Positions 17,338 to 28,017 of a DNA stretch of 64,000 nucleotides are shown here, in pieces (the stretch's first letter is position 1; each line of letters begins with the position of its first letter). The translations under genes and the position numbers were made by a program. Source of the stretch: an uncultured Spirochaetaceae bacterium (lineage in GTDB: Bacteria; Spirochaetota; Spirochaetia; Sphaerochaetales; Sphaerochaetaceae); contig CALXLH010000023.1 of assembly GCA_944389145.1 (NCBI GenBank), forward strand, positions 18,353 through 82,352, written 5' to 3'. Under the pieces are notes generated by a model, which saw only the letters and a list, made by a program, of their open reading frames with translations, had not been told where the DNA came from and did not search any database.

Positions 17338-19401
17338 TCAGAACAGGAATCTCTCGATCTTATCCGGGATATTCCCGATCATCGTATCCTCAGGTACATA
17401 GCAGCGAGGAAGCGCGGAGAGCATCGCGCGGCCATAGTATGTAGAGAGGATGCGCGTATCAAGGATCAGCACGACGCCCCTGTCCTCCTCGTTCCTTATC
17501 AGCCGCCCCAGTCCCTGCTTGAGACGCAGTGTCGCCTCCGGAACCGCTATCTCCATGAAAGGCCGCCCTCCGCTCTTCTCAAGATGCGCCGAGCGCGCCG
17601 CGGCTATAGGCGTCGATGGCACGGAGAAAGGCAGCTTCACGATTATCACCAGACGCAGCGTATCGCCGGGGGCATCTATGCCCTCCCAGAATGAGGAGAC
17701 AGCGAGAAGTGAGCTGTCCTTCCTCTCCCTGAATGAAGCCAGAAGCGATGCCCTGGAGGCCCTGTCATCCTGCAGCAGTAGATCATCGATATCCCCGCTT
17801 ATCCGCTGATAGACGCTCCTCATCATCTCCTTGGAGGTAAAGAGCACCAGCGCGCCGCCGCCTGATGACTGGATCGCGTCCTTAACCACGGATGAGACAT
17901 ACTCAGCATAGGAAGCGCTCTCTCCGCTTGAGAAGGAACGTCCGTCCTGCGGGACGAGAAGCATCAGATTGCGCTCATACCTGAAAGGAGAGCCGAACGA
18001 CGCAGAGAGCATCCTCTCCCTCTCCTCGGCAAGCCCGGAACGCCTTGCGAAGTATTCGAATGAGTCTCCTATGGAGACTGTCGCCGAGGAGTAGATCATC
18101 GAAGAGATGTTCCTCAGGAGCATCCTGCTGAGGACAGGGCCGGTATCCATCGGCGCAAGCCGTATCTCCCAGCGGCCTCCCCTTTCCACGGCATACGGTA
18201 TCCTCTCATCCCAGTCGGAGAAGCGGATGAATGATGATAGCACGTCGGCATAGGAGGCCAGCGTTTCCGTATAACGAACGAGAAGCTCCATATAGGAGGC
18301 GTTCTCCTCAGCCGGGCTCTCGCTGTAGCCGGAATAGACGTCGGCATGGATGCGCCTCAGCTCCTCAGAGATAGCCTCGCCTTCACGGAGCCTGTCGCGG
18401 CATCTCTCATAGAATCCGGGGGTAAGCAGCAGCTCTCCCCTGTCAGCTCCCAGGATAGAGGAAAGAAGCCGGTCATACTCCTGCAGCATCGTCCTGATAT
18501 GCGCGATACGTTCCTTTATCCTCGCCCCGATTCCCCTGTCCTTCTCCTCGATGGAGAGGAAATCGAGGATGGAAGCCGATCCGAAGCGTCTCTCCTTGCG
18601 GGTAAGATAATCAAGATAGCGGCTGACCCTGTCGGAAGAATAGGCATCGGAGAGTACCTCCGTAGCCTCATCCTCGATATGATGGGCCTCATCCAGGATC
18701 GCATAGCGATAGCCTGGAAGCACCGCATCCTCGCTGAAGTCCTTTCCGTTCTCCGCCCTGTTCCTCGCATCCAGGAGCAGGAGATGATGATTGGTCACGA
18801 CGATCCTTGCCTTCAGTGCCGCTCGCCTAGCCGAATAGAAGAAGCAGCGCGAGTAGTATGGACAGCGGAACGAAGGGCAGTCCTTCTCATCGGAGGCAAG
18901 CGCTGAGAAGAGCCGTCCTAAGGCTTCGCTATCAAGCTCCGGAAGCGCTCCGGTATCAGTGGCATCGACCCACTCGTCAAAGGCCTTCTCCTCATCTGAC
19001 GGCTGGACCTTCAGGCTTTCCTTCTCAAGACGCTGATCCTCATAGCGCCTCAGGCAGAGGTAATTGGAACGGCCGAAGAGGATGGCTGTAGGCACATCAA
19101 GGCCGAGGGCTCCCTTAAGAAGGGGAATATCCTTATCATAGAGCTGCTTCTGCAGCGTAATCGTGGAAGTGGCGACGATGCACGCCGAACTTTCGTCAGA
19201 AGCGATCTGCAGGAATGCAGGGGCAAGGTAGGCAAAGCTCTTTCCAATGCCTGTCCCGGCCTCGACGACGAGATGCTTATCCTCCCTCATCGCCTTTTCC
19301 ACGAGCCTTGCCATCTCAAGCTGTCCCTCGCGGAAGGAGAAGCCAGGAAGTGCCGAGTCAAGCTCTCCTCCCGGAGAGAAGATGGAGTCGATATCCATCA
19401 C
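17338..19401 (-). CDS. dinG: DinG-family ATP-dependent DNA helicase
   Basis: A superfamily 2 (XPD/DinG) helicase of 687 residues, probably unwinding DNA 5' to 3' during repair. Visible: Walker A GTGIGKS (about 49-55), four Cys spaced for an Fe-S cluster (CPSFRCPYYSRCF plus an upstream Cys), Walker B DEAH box (AILDEAHHIEDEA), and C-terminal motifs SFWEGIDAPGDTLRLVII and RLKQGLGRLIRNEEDRG. No exonuclease domain is fused at the N-terminus, unlike Firmicutes DinG. Last gene of the cvpA operon; start overlaps the response-regulator stop by 4 nt. Confidence 0.92.
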   Translation of the reverse strand: MMDIDSIFSPGGELDSALPGFSFREGQLEMARLVEKAMREDKHLVVEAGTGIGKSFAYLAPAFLQIASDESSACIVATSTITLQKQLYDKDIPLLKGALGLDVPTAILFGRSNYLCLRRYEDQRLEKESLKVQPSDEEKAFDEWVDATDTGALPELDSEALGRLFSALASDEKDCPSFRCPYYSRCFFYSARRAALKARIVVTNHHLLLLDARNRAENGKDFSEDAVLPGYRYAILDEAHHIEDEATEVLSDAYSSDRVSRYLDYLTRKERRFGSASILDFLSIEEKDRGIGARIKERIAHIRTMLQEYDRLLSSILGADRGELLLTPGFYERCRDRLREGEAISEELRRIHADVYSGYSESPAEENASYMELLVRYTETLASYADVLSSFIRFSDWDERIPYAVERGGRWEIRLAPMDTGPVLSRMLLRNISSMIYSSATVSIGDSFEYFARRSGLAEERERMLSASFGSPFRYERNLMLLVPQDGRSFSSGESASYAEYVSSVVKDAIQSSGGGALVLFTSKEMMRSVYQRISGDIDDLLLQDDRASRASLLASFRERKDSSLLAVSSFWEGIDAPGDTLRLVIIVKLPFSVPSTPIAAARSAHLEKSGGRPFMEIAVPEATLRLKQGLGRLIRNEEDRGVVLILDTRILSTYYGRAMLSALPRCYVPEDTMIGNIPDKIERFLF

Positions 19402-20759
19402 TCCTCGTCCTTGCCAGCGTACTCTGCGAGCTTGCGATGCAGCGTCTTGCGTCCGATATCAAGAAGCTCAGCGGCCTTCGTCTTATTGCCGCCGCAGAAG
19501 GAGATCGTATCGAGGATGAGGCGTTTCTCAGCCTCGGACAGGGTTATGGGCAGCGTGAGCGTGAGAGTGCTTCCGCTCCCCTTCTCCCTTATCTGGGAAG
19601 GCAGGTCATCCACATCGATCACACGGTTCCGGCATAGTACGACAGCAGCCTCTATGCTGTTCCTGAGTTCCCTGACATTGCCCGGCCATGGATATGAGAA
19701 GAGAGCCTTCCTTGCAGCTGGCGTGAAGCCCTCGATCTTCCTGCCATCCTCGCTGTTGAACGTGCTGAGGAAGGACTGCGCAAGCAGCTCTATATCCTCC
19801 TTCCTCTCGCGAAGCGGCGGCACCTCGATATGCACGACATTGAGACGATAGTACAGATCCTCGCGGAAGCGTCCCTCCCTAACCTCTGCGGCAAGATCAC
19901 GGTTTGTCGCGCATATGACACGGACATCCACGGTGATGGTCTTCTCTCCTCCGACTCTCTCGAACTGCCTCTCCTGAAGCACCCTGAGAAGCTTCACCTG
20001 CGTCGCGGCATCTATCTCTCCGATCTCATCCAGGAAGAGAGTGCCTGTATCCGCAAGCTCGAAGCGTCCCTTCTTCTGAGCGACAGCCCCTGTGAACGCT
20101 CCCTTCTCATGACCGAAAAGCTCATCCTCAAGGAGATTCGACGAGAGCGACGCGCAATGCACCTTCACGAAAGGCCTGCCATGCCTGTCAGAAAGGGACT
20201 CTATCGCATCTGCCACAAGCTCCTTGCCCGTACCTGATTCCCCGGTTATGAGGACGCTCGCCTTTGTCGGGGCAACCTGGGCTATCGTCTGCATCAGGGC
20301 AGAGATCCGTCCTGACTTTCCGATTATCTTCCCATAGCCCTGCTGCTTCTTGAGCTTATCGATCTCCTCGGTAAGCCTCCTGTTCTGCTCGGCAAGGGAT
20401 GATGCCGCGATGCTCTTCTTCACGACAAGCGAGAGCTTGTCTATATCTACGGGCTTGGTGAAGAAGTCGATCGCGCCGTCACGCATCGTCTCCACGGCAG
20501 TCTCTATCGTGCCATGGCCGGTGAGTACTATCACAGGAAGCGTAGGATAGGCCGAGCTGATCCTCTTCAGAAGCTCATATCCATCCATCTCAGGCATCCG
20601 CAGGTCGGTGATCACAAGGTCGATGCTGTTCTTATTGATCTTATCCCAGGCCTCCCTGCCATCAGCGGCCGTCATCACCTGATAGCCTTCATCCTCGAAG
20701 GCAAGCTCAAGACCTGAGCGTATGTTTTTCTCGTCATCAGCGATCAGCAGCGTTGCCAC
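19398..20759 (-). CDS. NtrC-type sigma-54-dependent response regulator
   Basis: Activates sigma-54 promoters when phosphorylated. Three domains are complete in 453 residues: receiver (1-120, phospho-Asp52 in VITDLRMPEMDG, Thr and Lys in VLTGHG and FTKPVD), AAA+ (about 143-380; Walker A GESGTGKE at 173-180, sigma-54 contact loop GAFTGA at 220-225, Walker B TLFLDEIGEI), and a Fis-type helix-turn-helix (last 45 residues, GGNKTKAAELLDIGRKTLHRK). It overlaps the kinase gene upstream by 23 nt and so forms a pair with it. It is a good candidate to activate the -24/-12 promoter at 16350. Confidence 0.95.
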   Translation of the reverse strand: MATLLIADDEKNIRSGLELAFEDEGYQVMTAADGREAWDKINKNSIDLVITDLRMPEMDGYELLKRISSAYPTLPVIVLTGHGTIETAVETMRDGAIDFFTKPVDIDKLSLVVKKSIAASSLAEQNRRLTEEIDKLKKQQGYGKIIGKSGRISALMQTIAQVAPTKASVLITGESGTGKELVADAIESLSDRHGRPFVKVHCASLSSNLLEDELFGHEKGAFTGAVAQKKGRFELADTGTLFLDEIGEIDAATQVKLLRVLQERQFERVGGEKTITVDVRVICATNRDLAAEVREGRFREDLYYRLNVVHIEVPPLRERKEDIELLAQSFLSTFNSEDGRKIEGFTPAARKALFSYPWPGNVRELRNSIEAAVVLCRNRVIDVDDLPSQIREKGSGSTLTLTLPITLSEAEKRLILDTISFCGGNKTKAAELLDIGRKTLHRKLAEYAGKDEE

Positions 20760-21930
20760 TCTCTTCCTCCTTATCTACCAATGCCCTTCTCTGGTTGCCA
20801 GGAACGGGAAGCTTTATGGTGAATACCGTACCCTTCCCCTGCTCTGAGGTTACGAAGATATCCCCGCGATGCTCCTTTATCACCTTGTATACCACGGTAA
20901 GCCCGAGGCCGGTCCCGCTTGCCTTCGTGGTGAAGTATGGCTCGAAGATCTTCGAAAGGCTCTCCTCGTCTATTCCGGTACCGTTATCCTCTATCCTGAT
21001 CGTCTCGAAGTCCCCATCGAGCTTCGTCGCTATCCTCAGCACTCCACCGCCAGGCATCGCTGCGAATGCGTTCTCCACGAGATTCAGCAGGCACTGCCTC
21101 AGATAGCGCTGATCCAGCTCCACAGAGGGCATGAAGCTCTCAAGCTCTGTACGTATCTCAATCTTCTTGTCACCTGCCTCAGGCGTAAGGAAGACAACGA
21201 GATCATCTATCACGGAATTTATCGAGCCAAGCCTCAGCTCGACGTTCATCGGCCGCACTGCGAAGAGGAAATCCACGGCAATCGTATTCAGATGGTCTAT
21301 CTCCTCATCCAGCACCGAGAGATAGCGGTCAGCATCATCCCCGGTAAGAGACCCCTTCGCGGAGAATGCCTTGCGCAGCAGCTGCAGATGTATCTTCATC
21401 GCCGCCAGGGGATTCTTTATCTCATGCGCGATACCGGCAGCCATCGTCGTCATAGAGGCAAGGGATTCCGAGCGGCGGAGCCTGGTCTCCCTGTTCATCT
21501 CCTCGGTTATATCCCTTACGACGATATCGGTATAGCGCTCGCTATCGATATCGATCGAGGAGAAGGAGACACGCAACAGCCTCGTCTCCTCTCCCTGCTG
21601 GAAGGCGAAATCCCTGGCATCCGGCCTCTCCTTTCCAGTAAGGACGGAAAGCACGTATCTCTTCACATCGCCATCGAATGATGCATCATCTATCCTTGCG
21701 CCCTCACGGATCCTGTGCCTCCTGTCTGAGGGGATAAGGCGCATCATCGTCTTATTGGCGAGCATGATCTTACGCTCCTTGGAGACAACGACATGCCCGT
21801 CAGCAAGGGAGTCGAAGAGAGCGCGGCTGAGATCGATCTCCTCGATGCCGCCCTCGATGAGCTTGCGCAGCTCGGAACCGGGCAGGGCATCTATATCATC
21901 AAGGATCTTCCTCAATAGCTTATTTGACAT
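20737..21930 (-). CDS. Soluble PAS-type sensor histidine kinase
   Basis: A cytoplasmic two-component kinase of 397 residues with no membrane segment. It has a PAS-like sensor (about 35-145), a HisKA dimerisation helix with the phospho-acceptor in AAGIAHEIKNPLAAMK (His169) and a HATPase domain (NLVENAFAAMPGGG, DNGTGIDEESLSKIFEPYFT, GTGLGLTVVYKVI). The ATG at 21930 is used because GGAGG is 7 nt upstream; a GTG precedes it. The layout resembles NtrB or Borrelia Hk2. Its gene overlaps holB upstream and the NtrC-type regulator downstream. Confidence 0.93.
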   Translation of the reverse strand: MSNKLLRKILDDIDALPGSELRKLIEGGIEEIDLSRALFDSLADGHVVVSKERKIMLANKTMMRLIPSDRRHRIREGARIDDASFDGDVKRYVLSVLTGKERPDARDFAFQQGEETRLLRVSFSSIDIDSERYTDIVVRDITEEMNRETRLRRSESLASMTTMAAGIAHEIKNPLAAMKIHLQLLRKAFSAKGSLTGDDADRYLSVLDEEIDHLNTIAVDFLFAVRPMNVELRLGSINSVIDDLVVFLTPEAGDKKIEIRTELESFMPSVELDQRYLRQCLLNLVENAFAAMPGGGVLRIATKLDGDFETIRIEDNGTGIDEESLSKIFEPYFTTKASGTGLGLTVVYKVIKEHRGDIFVTSEQGKGTVFTIKLPVPGNQRRALVDKEEESGNAADR

Positions 21931-23107
21931 CACAGACCTCCCTCAGCGTCAGATCGAGGGCGAGGCGGAGCGGCATATTGAAGGTATCGCTCCTGAGAAG
22001 GTTGCCCGAGAGCGAGCGATACACCCTCTTCGCATCGCCTGGCCGCATCCTTCCCTCACGAAGCAGCCCCTCCAGGCGCTGTATCAGGCTTTCCCGGAAG
22101 AACTCCTCCCCTCCCGATCTCTCAAGGCCGGAGAATATCTCCTCCTCTTCCTTCATTCCAAGAGCCTTCCCGCTTACGATAGCATGAAGATATGAGCCGA
22201 CGTATCCCTCCATGGCCTTCCTTTCGCTCTCGGCAGAGCCCTCCGCGAAGAAGAAGGCGTCGAATGATGGAAATCCAGAGTAGATAGAGAATTCCTCTCC
22301 GATGAATGCGGAGACCTTTGCCTCAGATAGCTCAGGGAAGGAAAAGCGGCGGCAGCGCGAGAGTATCGTCTCGAGAAGCCTTGACGGGCTCTTGGAGATA
22401 AGTATCAGATGGGCATGCTCCGGCGGTTCCTCCAGCAGCTTCAGGAGGCTGTTCTTCGCCCCTTCGGCATAGTCCTCCGGATTCTCGAATATCACGACCT
22501 TCTCATCCACGCCCTCCGCAAGCCATGACTGGACAGCCCTGATCTCCTCGATGGTTGCTCCCGGTGTCTTCTTTCCGACATTGATCACGGCATCGGTCAG
22601 GTAGCCGTCTATCAGCGATGCGATGCTGTCGATCTCCTCTGCGGAATACTCCCTGTCAGCCTCAATGGCCATGAGGCTCTCATCGATCAGGGATGCGACC
22701 GCGCTTACGGACCTGTCCCCCTCCGTCCTCTCATCACGGGCCTTCGCCCCTGAGGCCTCCCTGTGAAGCGGGGCGATTGCCTGATGGTACTGCATCAGGA
22801 CCTTCCTCACCGTCTGGATATAGAAGATGCGCGCACGCCTGTTGCGCTGGCGCCTGAGAAGGGAGGATGCGGCATTGAGCACCATGCGCATCGGACGGGA
22901 AAGGAAAAGGCAGATGGAAGAGGACGAAAGAAGCTCCCTTCCCTCCTCTCCTGTAAGCGTGAAGGCAAGATCCAGGGCCGCAGTAAGGCGCGAGGAGCCG
23001 CGGCAGCCAGAGAAGAGAAGCGTCTGAGGCAGCATCGAGCCATCAAGCACGCTCTCTATGCTTTGAGCCATCGCATCCTGGGTGCGCCGGAGGGCATCAA
23101 ACCCCAT
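21920..23107 (-). CDS. holB: DNA polymerase III delta-prime/gamma-like subunit
   Basis: A clamp-loader subunit of 395 residues. The diagnostic stretch is VVIFENPEDYAEGAKNSLLK followed by LLEEPPEHAHLILISKSPS and LLETILSRCRRFSF (sensor 1 SRC motif). The P-loop position reads SGCRGSSRLTAA, so it cannot bind ATP in the normal way, as expected for delta-prime. About 90 residues of extra sequence (80-170) separate the two halves, making it longer than typical. The start has GGAGGTGATCG directly before ATG and overlaps cvpA by 11 nt. Confidence 0.82.
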   Translation of the reverse strand: MGFDALRRTQDAMAQSIESVLDGSMLPQTLLFSGCRGSSRLTAALDLAFTLTGEEGRELLSSSSICLFLSRPMRMVLNAASSLLRRQRNRRARIFYIQTVRKVLMQYHQAIAPLHREASGAKARDERTEGDRSVSAVASLIDESLMAIEADREYSAEEIDSIASLIDGYLTDAVINVGKKTPGATIEEIRAVQSWLAEGVDEKVVIFENPEDYAEGAKNSLLKLLEEPPEHAHLILISKSPSRLLETILSRCRRFSFPELSEAKVSAFIGEEFSIYSGFPSFDAFFFAEGSAESERKAMEGYVGSYLHAIVSGKALGMKEEEEIFSGLERSGGEEFFRESLIQRLEGLLREGRMRPGDAKRVYRSLSGNLLRSDTFNMPLRLALDLTLREVCDVK

Positions 23108-23621
23108 CGATCACCTCCAAGAAGGACTCGGTGAGCGTCGGAAAGAGCGGCCTGATAAGCTCCTTGATGATCAGGCTGCCATCGGTCAGCGCCGAGATAT
23201 CGATGAACGTCTGGAAATTAAGCACCGCAAGGATTATCGAGAGGGTTATCGATGAGGCCAGGAGGCCCCAGATGAAGCCGAGTATCGAGTCGATTGCCCG
23301 GAGATGGCTGCTCGCGCCGAGTATCGTCGAAAGCTGGGAGCCGAGTATGCAGATGAGCAGATAGACCACCAGCGATAGCCCGACGAACACGATAAGCGTG
23401 GACCAGAATAGCGGGATTCCCGTCTGCGATTCGACAAGCGCGGCAAGGTCCTCCGTGAAAAGAAGCGATACGGGAATCGCGAGAAGAAGGCCGACGAGCC
23501 TCGTTGCGGAGACGCTGAAGCCCGTGATGCATCCGGAAATCGCGCCTACGAGCACGATGACGACTGTGATTATATCAAGGATGCCGAAGCTCAGCGTCCC
23601 GATGGTAAAAGACCAATCCAT
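23097..23621 (-). CDS. cvpA: CvpA-family membrane protein
   Basis: A 174-residue inner-membrane protein with four hydrophobic segments (about 12-38, 41-58, 74-98, 112-140). The family motif GxxxGF occurs as AISGCITGFSV in the first helices. CvpA proteins were named for colicin V production; their general role is in envelope homeostasis. First gene of the operon cvpA-holB-kinase-regulator-dinG, in which every junction overlaps. Its ATG is 7 nt after a -10 box and has no Shine-Dalgarno sequence. Confidence 0.8.
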   Translation of the reverse strand: MDWSFTIGTLSFGILDIITVVIVLVGAISGCITGFSVSATRLVGLLLAIPVSLLFTEDLAALVESQTGIPLFWSTLIVFVGLSLVVYLLICILGSQLSTILGASSHLRAIDSILGFIWGLLASSITLSIILAVLNFQTFIDISALTDGSLIIKELIRPLFPTLTESFLEVIDGV

Positions 23622-23628
23622 ATATGAA

Positions 23629-23657
23629 ATGATAGCCGAATCAGGGACCGGCTACAA
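23629..23657 (-). promoter_or_regulatory. cvpA operon promoter, leaderless geometry
   Basis: On the minus strand TTGTAG (23652-23657), exactly 17 bp, TATCAT (23629-23634), then 7 nt to the ATG of cvpA at 23621. The transcript should begin at or next to the start codon. Confidence 0.5.
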
Positions 23658-23723
23658 GGAAGCGTCTAATCATGTTTGCTCCCTTAGCTACACGTTCACA
23701 CGTTTTTTTACTATCATTCGGGT

Positions 23724-26492
<2,769 letters not shown>

Positions 26493-26509
26493 GCTTAGTA
26501 TCATCAGAG

Positions 26510-26536
26510 TGCCCACGGAATCCCGTGGGCATATCT
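26510..26536 (+). terminator. secA terminator / left copy of 23-bp hairpin repeat
   Basis: Perfect 9-bp stem TGCCCACGG/CCGTGGGCA with AATC loop (26510-26531), 18 nt after the secA stop, followed by a weak T-rich tail. The 23-bp sequence 26510-26532 recurs at 27974-27996 with one change, on the other side of hipBA. Confidence 0.7.
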
Positions 26537-26540
26537 ATTT

Positions 26541-26600
26541 AGTACCAATATATTGATTATTATTCCTATTTTTCAGGAAAAGTGCTAATATATTGATATA
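26541..26600 (+). promoter_or_regulatory. hipBA promoter with two direct-repeat operators
   Basis: The 20-bp element AGTRCYAATATATTGATWAT occurs at 26541-26560 and again at 26581-26600, exactly 40 bp apart (about four helix turns, same face). The second copy contains a -10-like TAATAT (26586-26591) 8 nt before the ATG. I infer binding sites for the HipB-like repressor and autoregulation, as is usual for such modules. Confidence 0.55.
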
Positions 26601-26893
26601 TGATTAACCTCGATGATTTCGGGAAGACCCCGAAGGAGATCATAGCTGCCATAGCGTCATCGGAGAAGGAGAAGCGGAAGAGGCTCGGCATCACGCAGAA
26701 GGAGATGTCCATACGCTCCGGCATACCGCTATCTACGCTAAGGCGATTCGAGCAGACTGGGGAGATATCACTGATAAGCCTCGCGAAGATCGCGATCGTC
26801 CTTAATGACGAGGACGGCATCACCAGCATATTCCGTAAGGTCGGATATGCTTCCATGAAGGAGCTTCTTGATGCAAGACATCACAAAGGTTGA
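26600..26893 (+). CDS. hipB: HipB-like XRE-family antitoxin
   Basis: A 97-residue DNA-binding protein. Residues about 28-80 form a Cro/CI helix-turn-helix (LGITQKEMSIRSGIPLSTLR, then FEQTGEISLISLAKIAIVL). In HipBA modules this protein binds HipA and represses its own operon. It has an N-terminal extension of about 25 residues compared with the shortest HipB proteins. Its stop overlaps the hipA start by 23 nt. No Shine-Dalgarno sequence is near the ATG, which abuts the second operator repeat. Confidence 0.88.
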   Translation: MINLDDFGKTPKEIIAAIASSEKEKRKRLGITQKEMSIRSGIPLSTLRRFEQTGEISLISLAKIAIVLNDEDGITSIFRKVGYASMKELLDARHHKG

Positions 26894-27965
26894 CGTATAT
26901 GCAGGAGATAGGCTGATAGGAACGATCGCTGAATATGACAGAGGCCGTACTGCCTTCGAGTATTCCGCGCAATGGCTTGCTACAGGATTCTCAATCAGCC
27001 CGTTCTCTCTTCCGCTCAAGCAACAGCTATTCGTGGCGGAGGATAGGAGCATGGAAGGACTTTTCGGTGTCTTCTATGACTCTCTCCCTGATGGATGGGG
27101 GCGTCTTCTTACCGACAGATACCTGAGTTCCCTTGGCATCGAGCGTATTACTCCACTGACACGGCTATGCATGCTATCGAAGACATCATCAGGTCTTCTG
27201 GAGTACCAGCCATCGATTGCTGATGATGAAATCCTAGAGGGCGATGATCTCGACGAACTGCATAGGATCACAGGGGAAATCCTTGAAGATTCAGCCGTGT
27301 CTCAGGAGGATCTAGAGAGGCTCTACGCTAAAGGAGGATCATCCGGTGGTGCCAGACCAAAAGTGAATATCGATATAGACGGAGAGCCTTGGATCGTGAA
27401 GTTCCCTACCAGGCTTGACGGACCAGATGCCGGATACATGGAATACGAGTGCAACAGGAAGGCCGCCGATGCTGGTCTGACTATCCCTGATATCAGGCTT
27501 TTACCGTCAAGGTACACCAAGGGATTCTTCGCTGTAAGGCGATTCGACAGGCATGGAGGCAGAAGGATACACATGCTATCGCTCTCCGGACTCCTGGAAT
27601 CATCGCACCGATACCCTGCCTTGGACTATACGCATCTGCTTAAGGCAACCCTTATCCTGACAAGATCTGAAGAAGCGCTCTATGAGGCATTCAGGATGGC
27701 CTGCTTCAACGTGATGATCGGGAATCAGGATGACCATGGCAAGAACTTCGCATTCCTGTATGATGAGACGCTCAACGGCTGGCAGCTTGCTCCTGCATAT
27801 GATCTCACGAAATCAAGCACATCATTCGGAGAGCAATCCACTACAGTGTGCGGCAAAGGGAGGGACATCAATGATGATGACCTACGGCGTCTTGGGGATA
27901 TGTTCTCCCTTGACGAGCAGAGACGCAATGAGATCATCAGGGATGTGCATGCGGCAGTAGGCTGA
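26871..27965 (+). CDS. hipA: HipA-family Ser/Thr kinase toxin
   Basis: A type II toxin kinase; known HipA proteins phosphorylate aminoacyl-tRNA synthetases such as GltX and stop growth. The 364 residues hold the N-terminal HipA domain (LPDGWGRLLTDRYL), the Gly-rich loop with autophosphorylation Ser (GGSSGGARPK, 155-164), catalytic loop NQDDHGKN (285-292) and the metal-binding AYDLT. All catalytic residues are present. The ATG at 26871 has AAGGAG 7 nt upstream; the TTG before it is rejected. The coupled module sits between copies of a 23-bp hairpin, suggesting it was inserted here. Confidence 0.93.
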   Translation: MQDITKVDVYAGDRLIGTIAEYDRGRTAFEYSAQWLATGFSISPFSLPLKQQLFVAEDRSMEGLFGVFYDSLPDGWGRLLTDRYLSSLGIERITPLTRLCMLSKTSSGLLEYQPSIADDEILEGDDLDELHRITGEILEDSAVSQEDLERLYAKGGSSGGARPKVNIDIDGEPWIVKFPTRLDGPDAGYMEYECNRKAADAGLTIPDIRLLPSRYTKGFFAVRRFDRHGGRRIHMLSLSGLLESSHRYPALDYTHLLKATLILTRSEEALYEAFRMACFNVMIGNQDDHGKNFAFLYDETLNGWQLAPAYDLTKSSTSFGEQSTTVCGKGRDINDDDLRRLGDMFSLDEQRRNEIIRDVHAAVG

Positions 27966-27971
27966 TGAGAT

Positions 27972-27997
27972 GATGCCCACGGAATCCCGCGGGCATC
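27972..27997. repeat. Right copy of the 23-bp hairpin repeat flanking hipBA
   Basis: The sequence at 27974-27996 equals 26510-26532 except for one base in the right arm (T to C), leaving one A-C mismatch in the stem. It lies 8 nt after the hipA stop and 20 nt from the end of the convergent phosphatase gene, so it may also end both transcripts. The single unpaired change marks it as the decaying copy. Confidence 0.75.
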
Positions 27998-28017
27998 GCT
28001 GTTATCATATAGGGCGA

